Below are positions 49,693-61,032 of a stretch of DNA of 64,000 bases, piece by piece. Position numbers and translations under genes: made by a program. A model generated the notes under the pieces. It worked only from the letters and a program-made list of their open reading frames with translations, was not told the origin of the DNA and did no database searches. Positions within the stretch are counted from its first letter, which is position 1. Each line of letters begins with the position of its first letter. Source of the stretch: Allodiplogaster sudhausi (Eukaryota > Nematoda > Chromadorea > Rhabditida > Diplogasteridae); NCBI GenBank assembly GCA_945643635.1, contig CALZFC010000080.1:1534001-1598000 (forward strand). Reading direction: 5' to 3'.

Positions 49693-49923
49693 ATCCAATA
49701 CTGTTGGCCAGTGAGAGATAAGAGAAAGAACTGGAGGCGGGAGAGAGAAAGAGGGCGGCGATAGTGAGATGAATTGCCTTGCCGATAGACAAGGAGATGT
49801 ATTGGCTATTTGCCCGCAGTTGTGGATTCGAGTTTGGTTGAGTGGAAGTATCTTCCCTGGCTTGAGTCTGCAGTGCTGTATGAACACAGCTTCTATCTCT
49901 TACGTTCCTTCTTTCTTCAGATC

Positions 49924-52502
49924 ATGGATCTATCGCTGGTCGGTGACCCCTATCAGGACCTCGTGGACAGGAGCGGCTCTTCCTCCTCTGCCTCCACACC
50001 GATCGGAGAATCCGCTGCCTCCGGCGTTCACTTCTTCAATATTTCGAACTTCTTTCTCTCCTTCCTTATCCTCATGCATGTTAATATCTTGAGATGGAGT
50101 CTGAGCGCGTTGAGTTGTTCTGGCTGGAGAAGCGAGTCGGAGAAGCGCAGCAGCGGTGGTCCAAGGTTTCCAGCAAACAACGCTGGCGAGTGCTCTTGGC
50201 TACCCTGCTTGGCCTCTTCCTCTGCCTGAGCTTCCTCAATCTTCTCTTCCATCATCCCATAACTGTTCCGAAGGAAGACGTTGTGGAAACGGAGGCGCTG
50301 GCAGGAGTGTTCGTTACAAACAAAAAACCAGCTCTATTTAAAAATCGTAGCAACTACAGATTAGAGGAAAATCTAATTTGTACGTTTATTAATTGAACCT
50401 AATCTGGTCAGCAAGACATCGGAATGTTCTTGCAGAGTGTTTGCCATCGCTGGGAACATGAAGGATGAAAAAGAATCTGTGAATGCTGAGGCGGCGACGC
50501 ACAAAGAGGCAGCAATGACAACAAAGACAACAAGAACAACAACTAAAGAAGAAGTCTCGTCAAGCGTGTCAACCACTGAGACCGCCTCTTCCACGAACAC
50601 GGAAGCATCCACGCACGATGCCGTTTACGAGGAATTCAAGGCGTACTTGGAAAGGTTATCAAAAGTACATAGTTTCTAAATGCATCTACATACATACGTA
50701 TCAATCTTCATATGTACATATGTATGTACATATATACAAAGCTTGCTCCATTTATGTTGTATTTTATCAGATTTGATCTTGGGTCATGGAAGGAGAAGTA
50801 CAATCCTGAGGACTTTGGCTTCTCTTTCTACGCAGCACGCAGTCGTCTTTGGAAGAACTCGACGTTGTACAAGGAAACACGCTTCGCTGGATTCTCCGAC
50901 GCCTTTCTCGTCTGGCCAATTCTGAAATGCTCATTTTATTGATTTGAAAGAAAATCTATGAGGGATGCTGTACATGAATCTCATTTGGCTACAGAAAACA
51001 TGAATATGACTTTGCAGGCGACTCTGCTCAATACGCACAGCTACGAGGACGGGCCAGATTGCAGTGCAGGCCTGCCGAAAACGACATTGGTTCTCAAATG
51101 TTACTTTTCAAGACAAAAGAAACAAAAGAACATGATCTAAAGGAAAGTGAAGAACGTGATGAAATAAGAAATATGTGATATGTAACACTGTTTATTTGCT
51201 TATCAAGTAAATGTGCCTATCACATGAAAGCGTGCGATTTATGGGCACTGGCGATTTCGTAGAATCGCTTGCCACCGCCGGGATTGTGGCTGCCGCTGTT
51301 CAGTCGCTCTTGTCAAAATGGCATGTTATATACAGTACAATAAGTAGTAATATACACAGCAAACGTCCACGTCGAAGGATGTACGACGACTACGAAGAAG
51401 AAGAAGCAGAGAAGGAAGAGCAGAAGAAGAAGCGACTGCCGAAGCACTTTGACATCCGATGGAAGATGGAAGATGCCCAGGCCGATCTCATCCGTGCACT
51501 GGACACGGGTTCAGTCACACCTTCTATTTATACAGTCAAAAGAATAAAGAATAAAAGAAGATGTATAGGAGATTGCGCTGGCGGTTATGCGATGGCAGCT
51601 GCACTGCTGACGACTGCGAATTCGAATAGCCCGTCTCTGCTCTCCGCTCAGCCCCTTCTCTGCGACCACCACAACCACGGCTGTCATGGTGGATCTCCAT
51701 TCGAGGCACTTAGGTCTTCCACTTAATCTAATTTCCTTTTTTTCCATTTATAATGATAGTAAATTGCGAAAACAACCAAGATAATAAGTAACTTAGAAAG
51801 TATCAAAGTACAATGTTCAAGTACCGCATACGAAGAAGGCTTGCCGACTGCAGCTGCGATGCCATACGAGGCGTCCACTCAGAATTGCCGCCGCCGCGTC
51901 CCTCTGCCGCCGCCGCCAGGAGAGCGGGTCAAGGCGCCGCGGAACGCGTGCCGCGTCAACTTTCGCAAGATCATGGAATTCATTTCGAACCAAGGCGGCC
52001 TAATCGTTGGCATGGGAAATACAGACATTCACTCACAAGAAAGGTTCAACAATCCATCTCAGTCCTCCAAATGATATGTTCAAAAAGAGGAGAATTTTGA
52101 AGCTACGCTATAGTAAGGGTAAAGATGTTGATTTAGTAGAAAATATCCCCTTGTTTTGCATATCAACACGGATTCTAAAAGTAGGAGAATGAAAGAATAG
52201 TGGCGGTAAGTGTACAAGTGGATGATGCAGACATGGTTGTCTACTCGGACTTGTTCTTCTGGGCCGGGAAGCAGCCTTATCCATATCACTCATGCGAGCA
52301 ATCAGACAAGAAACGGCTCGGCCTTCAGCCCGTTCTGGTCGTTGGCTTCCGCCACGATCTGAGTGGCAACTACTTGATGCGCGCCCTCAACTCGTGGGGA
52401 GTGGAATGGGGCGAGCACGGCGAGTTCTCCGTCCCCTTCAGCATGGACAGATATAACAATCCTTGTCTCAGCAATCCTGTCGCCATGTTTATTCGTGGTT
52501 AA
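49924..52502 (+). CDS. Membrane-anchored papain-fold (C1A) pseudopeptidase
   Basis: The start is MDLSLVGDPYQDLVDRSG (exon 49924-50025). The next exon begins at 50094, and after EKRVGEAQQRWSK it holds a single hydrophobic segment RWRVLLATLLGLFLCLSFLN. This makes a type II membrane protein with a cytosolic N-terminus.

A Thr/Ser-rich stalk (50440-50620) leads to a propeptide-like part with YNPEDFGFSFYAARSRLWKN. The peptidase domain begins RLPKHFDIRWKMEDA. Here the active-site motif reads RALDTGDCAGGYAMAA: the oxyanion Gln is Thr and the catalytic Cys is Gly. CHHNHGC-type text follows (HNHGCHGGSPFEAL). At the second site the sequence is GLQPVLVVGFRHD, with Gln where His is expected. The Asn motif LNSWGVEWGEHG is kept. 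It ends AMFIRG. The protein should not cut peptides; a binding or scaffold role is inference. Confidence 0.75.
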
Positions 52503-52611
52503 ATGTCTTTAGCTTGAGCCTTTGCTTGTACCAGTCACTTATCACATTGATTCGTAAATCTTCTAAATCTTGCTATATCCATGTGGGCTTGTTAATCTTA
52601 AATGAAAGATA

Positions 52612-52617
52612 AATAAA
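52612..52617 (+). terminator. Poly(A) signal of the papain-fold gene
   Basis: AATAAA about 110 bases after the stop at 52500-52502. Confidence 0.6.
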
Positions 52618-52634
52618 GTATTTGCAAAGGTTAG

Positions 52635-52662
52635 TATGTACATACATATGTATGTACATATG
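52635..52662. repeat. Palindromic TATGTACATA-type repeat
   Basis: A short run built from TATGTACATA and CATATG, palindromic at several centres. It shares the 17-base core CATATGTATGTACATAT with a stretch at about 50717-50733 in an intron of the neighbouring gene. Confidence 0.6.
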
Positions 52663-52709
52663 TGCAAATGTGAGCAACATGAAGTAGGATAACGCTCTTT
52701 TTATACGAA

Positions 52710-53600
52710 TTATTGAAATACTCCGTTGGCTATTTCAGAACTTTGCATTTGAATGTCAAAAGGATATTTATTTGAACTATGAACAGCTACTTGGTCTTCC
52801 CATACATTGTAGCATACAAGTGCAACGATTTCATCAGCAATGAACCGTAATTTATACTCAACTGGTAGGACTCGGGGAAAGGATAACAGATGGAGCGAAG
52901 GCGAGATCAGTCCAGAGAGGACGAGATAAAGAGGGAGAGAGAGAAAGAGAGAAAGGGGGAAAGAGAGAGGGTGATTTTGGAGCATGAAAGAGATGTCCGC
53001 GTTGAAAGAAGTAATTGATTGTTTCTGAACGAGCTGCTTCAGTTGATGGATTGACTTGGTCTACTCTCTTGTGCCTTTAAGATTGATTATGTACTCTTAG
53101 CCTTCTTGTTTTTTCTCCAATTGTTTTTTATCTGGTGCGGAATCAAGCTTGTGATATTTTGTTGGACATAACTACATACATACAATGCGTGACCACGGAG
53201 GTGCCAACCGGTGTGCATGCTCGGAAAAGACTCAATGCAATCTCTCTGACTACGTCTTCTTGTCGTACGAAAGTGCCTCAGGCGCCATGTGGTGAGGAAT
53301 TCCCTGGCGCCGCCCACCACACCGAACTCTTCACGAAGCATCCAGTCTTCATCAATGGTCCCATTATAAGTTCAATAATTTATCATGGCATTTCTTCTCT
53401 CTATTCATGCATATACAGTGCCGTTGAACGGTGTAGTCTGTTCCCACGACTTCTGCGAAGACAGCGACAGGCCACCAGACCTTTCTTCGAAGACTTCCTG
53501 CGGGCCATCAATTCGTGGGCAAAGACCGGCCCCGTTATTTCTTTGGTGCTGTTAAAATAGAATGAACGGTGATCAGAAAGTTCATTGCATTTTTCACGCC
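52710..53600. other. Unresolved stretch with partial coding character
   Basis: No gene could be built here. On the plus strand, 53200-53290 reads NRCACSEKTQCNLSDYVFL in one frame, and the following 60 bases read EEFPGAAHHTELFTKHPVFI in another. Around 53460-53530 a third piece, FFEDFLRAINSWAKTGPV, is open. On the minus strand an open piece ends at 52710 with IQMQSSEIANGVFQ. These could be remnants or exons of a small secreted protein; a shift between the first two frames may mean an unseen intron or a broken gene. Confidence 0.3.
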
Positions 53601-53991
53601 GGTTACTCATTCGTTAGTTAACATGTGCATACATTCGTTCACTCATGGAATCCACGTATCCAAATGGTTTAAAAAGGCACAGGCGTTTCATTTCATTGCC
53701 TCGTTATTTTGTAGCCATTTCTCTTCTCTTAACAGGAAGTCTTTTTCAAGGTAAGCTCGGATACACTGTTTATTTACACTTTCCCCAGTGGCCCGCAATG
53801 GCTCGCGCTTCGCCCGCTGCTCCCCTGTCTCCACTCATCTTCGATTGCTGCAAATTCGCAGAAAGACAACGGGCATTTATTGTATATTTTGCCACGATGA
53901 TAATCTTTGCCAAGATGACAAGAGCATGAATTCAATGAGGCATATTTGGGATATATTTGTTTTGTTGGCAGGGATCGGGACTTGGCCGTCC

Positions 53992-54934
53992 TCACCAGTG
54001 CCTGAGCGCCTTCTGCTGGATCATGCCAGCGTGGATGTGAGCCTTGGGCATCTCAGCAGCCGAGCACGAGATGGTCTCGATGTAGTCGTAGTCATCTCCT
54101 TCATCTTGCATCTTCCAGCGCCCGTTCTCCGAACACTCCAGAACCTATTATTTTATTCATTTTAAATTTAATTAAACATTGTTTAACAGAATAGAGAGTG
54201 AATGAATAAAATGAGAAGAAAAGCGAACCAGCGACTGTGGGCCTTGACGCATCGAACCACCCAGGCGGCCGCTGTTAAACTGGAAAATATTAATAAAGTT
54301 TGCTAAATTAATTTATATAAGAAATAAAATGCTTAAAAAAATGAAGTACTTACCTCGACAAAAGTGCTGACACCCTCATGAGAGCCACTGCATGAGATCC
54401 GAGCAATCTGTAAGACTTCAATCTCTTTCCTTCACACAAAGGTTTGTTCTTATGTTCCTGATGATAAAGTCGACGAATTGCAACTGTAGAAGGATTGAAA
54501 AAACTAAGGGGAGAAAGAGATGGAGAAAAATATGCTTCGGAGAGAGGAGAAGACAGAGAGAGAGGGAGAGAGAGAGAGAAAGAGTTTCTTGCCATGCATC
54601 CATTCTTGTTGAGAGTGACTCTCTCTTCCTTTCTGCCCTCATGTCCATCCGTCCGCCATTGAAGAGGATCACACGAGCGGCAGGAGGCGGAACCCGAGTT
54701 GAACCATGCTGAAGGACCAAGTCACGTTCGATAAGCTTTTTTCATGATAAATCAAATACTTCCCATGAGGAATTGAAGACAAATTAAACTAACTCATGAC
54801 GAAAAATAGAATGGAATAGAGTAAGGATGAAAAAAAGTGATGATAATTGCTAGCTGACAGTCATTGCCGAGAGCGAGCTGGGCAGCCTCGTGTAGCAGGA
54901 GCAGCAGGGGCGGCAGCACTCGCAGCGGCTGCAT
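53992..54934 (-). CDS. Small secreted six-cysteine protein (nematode C6-type)
   Basis: Five minus-strand exons join in phase: 54859-54934, 54593-54708, 54354-54407, 54229-54279 and 53992-54144, giving 149 residues. The start MQPLRVLPPLLLLLHEAAQL is a clear signal peptide. The mature part has six cysteines: SCRSCDPLQW, then ERVTLNKNGCM, IARISCSGSHEG, VLECSENGRWKM and IETISCSAAEM. The order C-x2-C, GC, SC, EC-x-NG-W and SC is that of nematode C6/DUF281-like secreted proteins, whose function is unknown. Exon 2 ends with ATG followed by GCAAGA, so intron 2 would be of the GC-AG class. The stop TGA overlaps a possible donor, so a longer C-terminus is possible but no good continuation was found. 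Confidence 0.65.
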
Positions 54935-54984
54935 CCTGGATCAGTGACGAAGCCAGCCAGCTATCGCCTCTTCATACCCCGGCG

Positions 54985-55070
54985 GATCCTCCTCCCTCTC
55001 CCTCTCTCTCTCTCTCTCTCGCTCTCTCTCTCTCTATCTCGCCCTCTCTCTCTCTCTCTTTCTCTCCACT
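54985..55070. repeat. CT-rich tract upstream of the six-cysteine gene
   Basis: CT dinucleotide run about 50 bases upstream of the start codon of the minus-strand gene. As read on that strand it is a GA tract, so it lies in its promoter or leader. More CT-rich sequence continues at 55230-55300 and 55430-55555; the latter includes a tandem duplication containing CTTTTGTCTTGTTGCCTCTC-like text. Confidence 0.8.
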
Positions 55071-55357
55071 TTGCCACGCAGTCATATCCAACCACCCGAC
55101 CACCTCAGCAGACACTCGTCCTCTCAATCGTGCTGCTCGTAGTCTGCGCTTCCTTACCTGTTCCTCACTTCGCTCTTATTCTTACTTTCTCCCATTACTC
55201 TTTCTCTTTTTACTTTCGCAGTTTCTTTCTCCACTCCCTCTCTCTCACTCTCTGTCTCGCTCTCTCTCCCACGCTCTCGCTTTCTCTCACTCATTCTTCC
55301 CGACTTCCGATTACCAAAATTCGAGAAACACCCCTGACGCCGTTTCGCCCTTGCAGG

Positions 55358-56972
55358 TGTGCAAAGTCACATCTGCAGCCTTCGAGAATGCTGACGCTGT
55401 CTACCTGGTGATCCAAGCAGATTCTCTTTCTCGATCTCTTTCCGTCCCTCTCTCTCTCCCTCTTTGTCTTGTTGCCTCTCTTTGTCTATTTCCCTCTCTC
55501 TTTCTCCCTTTTGTCTTGTTGCCTCTCTTTCTCTATTTCCCTCTCTCTCTCTCAAAAATAGAAGATCATGCGATGTGCATGTGCTAAAACTGAAAAAATA
55601 TCTGATGAATGCAGTGAATATTCAAACTTCTTATCAACCCAGCAGCTAAATGAACTCATTATTGAAAAAAGTTATCCTTGACAACACAGTAATGCCAATT
55701 ACATCATGACTTCCAGAAACAAAATTTCGAAACTACACAACATATAAAGTGCTATGTTGTAAGTACATGCATATAACTGAAATGATACATTCGTGAAGCA
55801 AATCGCTCAGTTTGTGTGTGCCCGTTTTGGTTTTAAACTGGACTTTAAATGAAAATATTGACACCTTTTGCTGGAACTCGTTTTGTCAGACGGAATTGCA
55901 CGAAGATCATTCCTTCATTAGTGGTCAATGCTTTTCCTTTTCCGTTCCCCTCAAGCTTTCTTTCTCTCCCTATTCTTTGTTTTACACTGCGTCTCTAATT
56001 TCCATTCTCTACTTCCTTTCAAGAGTTCTCCATCATTATCTTCCCCCCTCTTTCTCTCACTATAATTCTCACTTCTCGTCTCTCTTCCAATGTCATTGTT
56101 AGTAAACATGTGAATCATAGCGGTGAAACAAGAGTAGACAGCTCACCCACTCCCTCCCATTTGGCACTGCGCTTGGCGCCATCGAAGTCATTGATAAACT
56201 ATCATCAAACTGGCCAGAAAGCGAAAGAGGGGGACAGACAGGCAGAGAAAATGAGAAAGGAGGGAGAGAGTGAGAGAGCGGCAGTGAAGCAGAGAAAAGA
56301 TGACGTCATGTACAAAGGAAAGTGTCTTGTCACGCCTGGATGCAGCTTCTTCTTCTCCTGTTCCTGCAACGGCCAGAATGGAACATCGGAAGATCTGCAA
56401 AGGCGCGCCACTCCAAGGAAGTTTTGATGTCGCCTTCGAGGAGCTTCGCCAGCTTCAGAAATGTATCGAATCCTTTTCTTCTTAAAAAATATAGCTTAAT
56501 AGTTATGGCTAAATATAGCCCGACATTCCAAACATGGCAAATTTTTAAATATCAATTTAAATTTCCTTCATTTAAGTTCCCGAGAGAGAGAATAGAGAGA
56601 GAGAGAGTGAGAGAGAACGAAAGAGAGCGAGAGAGAGAGAGAGTGAAAGAGGGCTAAAGAGAGCGAAAGAGAGCGATAGAGAGAGATAGAGAGAGAAAGC
56701 GAAGGAGAGAGAATGCAGTTCTTCTATACAGCAGCGCCAGCAGATCTGCGCGGTGATCTGCATAGTTTCCTCCGTCTGCAGTGCGCTCCACTTCAGCTGA
56801 ACTTTGATAGAGAATCGGAGAAGCCGCTTACTTCGAGAGAAATGGAGCAGATTATTGTGACGATTGAAAGGTTAGAATAATTGTTCTCACCTGCTGAAAA
56901 TCGAAATAGAGCCCATAAAATAAATTAACTCTGTCTTCTCTTCCGCAAGCTCTCCGTATCTCACTCCTTCCG

Positions 56973-57006
<34 letters not shown>

Positions 57007-57018
57007 ACTCTCTCTTCT

Positions 57019-57049
<31 letters not shown>

Positions 57050-57203
57050 CCTTCACAGGTATTATTGGCAGCAGCCAAGCGGAACACGAAGAAGAGCTGC
57101 ATGGCAGAGGGTCGGCCATTTGGTGAGAAGCAAGAGGAGAAGTCCGACTCCGTCCGAGTTGGAACGCGCTCTCTCGCCCAGTGTTCCTTGTATCATCTCC
57201 TGA
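55358..57203 (+). CDS. Unrecognised multi-exon gene (5' end uncertain)
   Basis: Exon-like pieces on the plus strand: VCKVTSAAFENADAVYL (55358-55408); THSLPFGTALGAIEVIDKLS (from 56142); VLSRLDAASSSPVPAT to GAPLQGSFDVAFEELRQLQK (ending 56462); ADLRGDLHSFLRLQCAPLQL to TSREMEQIIVTIER (exon 56732-56870); and YYWQQPSGTRRRAAWQRV to the stop at 57203 (from 57060). The last three join in phase. The first two are not linked with certainty and the start codon was not found. No domain is recognised. The exon at 56732-56870 is flanked by GA repeats in the intron before and CT repeats in the intron after. Confidence 0.45.
56582..56714. repeat. GA-rich tract
   Basis: About 130 bases of GA-rich simple repeat in the intron before the exon at 56732-56870. 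A CT-rich tract of the opposite sense occupies 56968-57055 in the following intron. Confidence 0.9.
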
Positions 57204-57799
57204 TCAAGTTGTCTTATCTAATCACTTCGCAAATGATGTACTCTATTTCGGAATGAGCGAGTGATTACTGTATATATCTTGAAAAGCAATCGATTTAAAT
57301 AGTCTGTCAATATCATAAAACGCCGGCAAACAATTTATTATGAAACTCTTCCCCCTTACACGTAGAATGCTTATTATGAATAAAAAAAAATCATTATATT
57401 TTTTATGTAACTGCCGATTTTGAGCATCATGTTGTGCTTCCACTGAACAAAGTGCAAGATATTTTTTTTCAAATTCCTACCAAATGACCTTCCAATATTT
57501 GCCATAGCATCGTTCCCTTACTATTCAAGAGACTTTTAAGACTTATCAGGAACGTGTTTTATTTTGTGCATAAAATATTAATTAGCAGCATTAGCAGTAT
57601 TTTTCTGTTATGCCGTGTAATATACACCTGAATTTTAGGTGCGAGTTCTGTATCTTAGTAAATCTCGTTTTCTTGCCGCACCAATTTTAATTACCACTAA
57701 CAACAAGCACGCACTTTTTTATCAGTTGTAGTTTCACTGTCATTCATTCCTTTCTATTCTTGCCTATTTGCCTATATCATTTTAAGGTTTTTGTGCCTG
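57204..57799. other. Intergenic, no gene seen
   Basis: AT-rich sequence between two plus-strand genes. No ORF with protein-like content. The promoter of the next gene should lie here; no motif was recognised. Confidence 0.55.
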
Positions 57800-60700
57800 A
57801 TGACGCTCTGTAACAACTATGAACCGCCTTTCCAGAATAAGGTAATGCAAATAAAATTTGCTTTAGTATTTATTTATCGTTTTTTCCAGAGTGAAGAAAA
57901 TTTTCTCCTGTTTGAACGAATCGAGCTCATTTTGTGCGATAACAGTGGCTGGATGGATGTAAAAGATCTGCAGGGACACTTGCTCAAGGCTGGTTGCCAT
58001 TAACGTATTAACTGTGTTAACAGCGCTGTAATTAGACCACTCAGCCTAATTAATTCAGAAACACGTTCTCGATATCGCCATCGATGCTTTGCTACGCTTT
58101 TTTCGACTGAATCCGCACGTCTTTGAATTCACTACCTTCGAACGCGCAAGCAGTGTTAGAAATTGACTTTTTTTTGCTTTTCTGATATTAATTTTTAAAG
58201 ATGACACATTTATGTTTTATGTTCAGGTCACCATGCTCGATTCTCAAGCTCGGAGGACTCTTATGAATGTTGCTTCGTGGCTTGCGAAGAAAGTTCCGTT
58301 TTCAGAAATTGATTCTAGGTATGTATTGTTGACTGCAATTTTTTTATTATTTTTTTTTAAATATTTATTCCCCAATTATTTTACTTGAAGGATATCCCCG
58401 GACGGTCTCTTCCTTCTAAAAAGAGTAGCTACTTCTCGCGACCAATCCATTTTCATTGTCAGCGAAGAAAGTTGGTTTTCTTTATTTGAAATACTTGGAG
58501 CTGATGTAATATTCTGGCCTGAGCATATTCACATTCTGATTTTTAAGATGATTTTACGATCGAACTGTGTGAGCATGCATCAGAAGCTCTTTGGCAGTGT
58601 GAAATCTACAACTGGATGGTGTCTTCTGAGGAGCACCACGACAGAACTCGAGAGAAGAATGAAATTAGAAGGGTCAGATCATCATGTCACTTACAATTTG
58701 TTTGTTTTTTCCCCACAGTTTCTTCCTCTCACTATGCTCATGTGAGCTTTTAGTTATTTCTTAGACATATTTCAGCTAACGAATTGTTTATTAACATTAA
58801 AATTAAGCCCAATGTTCGCGTTCATTCAGTTTGAAGAGCCGCTTCTCAAAAAAGATAGTTGTCGCTTCGACCAAAGCGAGGAAATCGTCGCAAAAGTCTT
58901 GCTCGTCGAGGTCAAGAAGAATTATATGAAGGTTCCAATCTTTATTCTGTAAAGAAACAGATTATGTTCCGTGTCTACCTTTTCTTCTTCCTGTCTTTGT
59001 GTATTGCTCGACAGTAATTCCCTTCCTTCTCATCAGGGAATAATTCTGGCTGGTCCTTTCGTCGGAGACAGCGTATACATAATGCCTTCACATCTCAACG
59101 TTGTTGCTGAAAACACTTTCATCAGTGATCTTGTTCGTTTCCATTTAAATTCTTTTCTTTATTCACTTCAACAAATTAGCCATATGCTCTGCGTGTTTAG
59201 CCGGACATTGTGAATTGTAGAGTGGGAAGTTTTCGACCAAAGCGAGAAAGTATTCTTTCAGGCACTCGTGACGTGTTTTCGGACGCACTTCTCAGCGAAT
59301 CAGTGGAGAGCCACCGACTTTGAGATGATTTCTCAGCCAATGTCCATGTGTTATCGCAATAACAAGACGCTTCTCTCGCCTGAGCGACGGATTCGGAATC
59401 ACAACTGGTGAGGCTCTCTTGACGATTAAAGAACTTTTTCTACTAAAGTAAAAAGAAAATTCAAAACCGTTATTATAAAGAATCTTTTCAAGTAAAGTAA
59501 AGAGAAAATTCAAACCCGTTATTAACTAAGTGGAAATGTATTTTCCTTTCAGGACTCCAACCGATATTGCGAGCGACTGGCAAGAACCGTCATCTTTTTC
59601 CGCGCAATCTCTATTCATTCCCGAGCATATGTCTTCTCTCAACTCGGATGAACAAGCGGGTTCGATGAATTGCAGTAACAAACGTTCCAATCTTGTGTTT
59701 ATATTACTTCTTACCTGTATTTATTTAGGGGAACTCATTTGTCATTTGAGATATAAATGTTCGGAAACATTTACGGTCGGAACTCTGCGCATCTTCAGCG
59801 ACTGAACGACTGATTATCAAGCAACTGGATCTCGCATATCAGTAAGTTGAGCATGATAACTTTATTCCCATAATATTTTTTAAGATTTTTAGCAGCTTGT
59901 TACGAAATAGGTTGATGGTAATTTCAGATATGAATTATTGAATATTAAAGTTGGAAAGTGTGTAAACGAGGTATTCAGGCAACTATCTGAGAAGCATTGC
60001 GAAGTTTCGCTGGAGATGGTTGCAGATGAGATCAAACTACGAAGATCCGTTCTCGAATCTGTTAAGGCGAATAACAGGTGAGGTTTTAGTTATTATTGCT
60101 TATTGTTTCTTATACCATAAGATTGAGCTTGATTAACTTTAATTGGAGATCGGAGTATCTGTTCGGAGACTGGGTTCAGCCGGAGGAAATGCTCATGCAG
60201 CGGCCTCATCTCTTCATCAGATCCACTGTTTGACTATTCTAGAAATGCATTCATTTTTTTTATCCTCTCCTTTTCACTGTTGTGCTCTGATTTAATGAGA
60301 TCGCATATATTTATAGACAGAAGATGGAGTTGTAAACGTCAACGACGATGGAACTACACGAATGAACATCAATAAACTTCTAAACGCATTGGAAGTTGAC
60401 TCGTCAATATATTCGTTTCAAGATATTTTGGAAATGTCAGTATTATTGTATTTTATGACTATGTATTGGAATAGTATGTAGTTTTAAGAAGGAAGGCAGA
60501 TTGATACGGTATCTTATACCTTAAGAGTTCTGAGGGGCGACGCAGGTGAAAACCTACAAAGGATGGCTTTTGAGAGCGAAGAGAAGTTGATTCTTCTTCT
60601 ACGCAACCTTGCTCCACTCATTGTGGTATGCCAATGAATATCTGATTCTTTTTATTCGATTGTTGAAATGAATTCATTCTCAGATATATACGGGATTGTT

Positions 60701-61032
60701 TCTTTCCTCAGCAGTTTTTGCTTCTTGAAGTACCTAGTTTTATTTTGCGGCTATATTTGAATGAATTTAAGTTGCAGGGTAAAGACATGTGATGAAATTG
60801 GTTGGACTCCTAATGAAATGAACACATTTGTAGTACGGGAACGGTGTCTTCCGAATGAACGTGGTTTCTGTCTCGGACGTGATCCTTCCCAACGCAGCTC
60901 TCCGCCTAAGCGGAGAGTGCGAAGTGGAAGAGAAGAGCTGGCCGGTGTCCACGGGGGACTTGTTCTGCTCCAATCTACTTTCCGATTGCTCAGTCACTCA
61001 GCCATCGGTTGTACCCACTACCATCTTTTAGA
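57800..61032 (+). CDS. Unrecognised multi-exon gene
   Basis: About fourteen short exons. They read MTLCNNYEPPFQNK, then LLFERIELILCDNSGWMDVK, KHVLDIAIDALLRFFRLNPH, TMLDSQARRTLMNVASWLAK and RISPDGLFLLKRVATSRDQS. Next are FAFIQFEEPLLKKDSCRFDQ, IILAGPFVGDSVYIMPSHLN, TCFRTHFSANQWRATDFEMI, VNEVFRQLSEKHCEVSLEMV and SEYLFGDWVQPEEMLMQRPH. The 3' part is RMNINKLLNALEVDSSIYSF, then LRGDAGENLQRMAFESEEKL, LLRNLAPLIV and YGNGVFRMNVVSVSDVILPN, and it ends PSVVPTTIF at 61032. Most 3' joins are in phase; the join after the second exon is not, so an exon may be missing. The text suggests a soluble helical protein. No family is recognised. Confidence 0.5.
59445..59525. repeat. Short tandem duplication in an intron
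   Basis: A unit of about 40 bases with AAAGTAAAAAGAAAATTCAA and CCGTTATTA occurs twice in a row with a few differences, inside an intron of the gene at 57800-61032. Confidence 0.75.
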
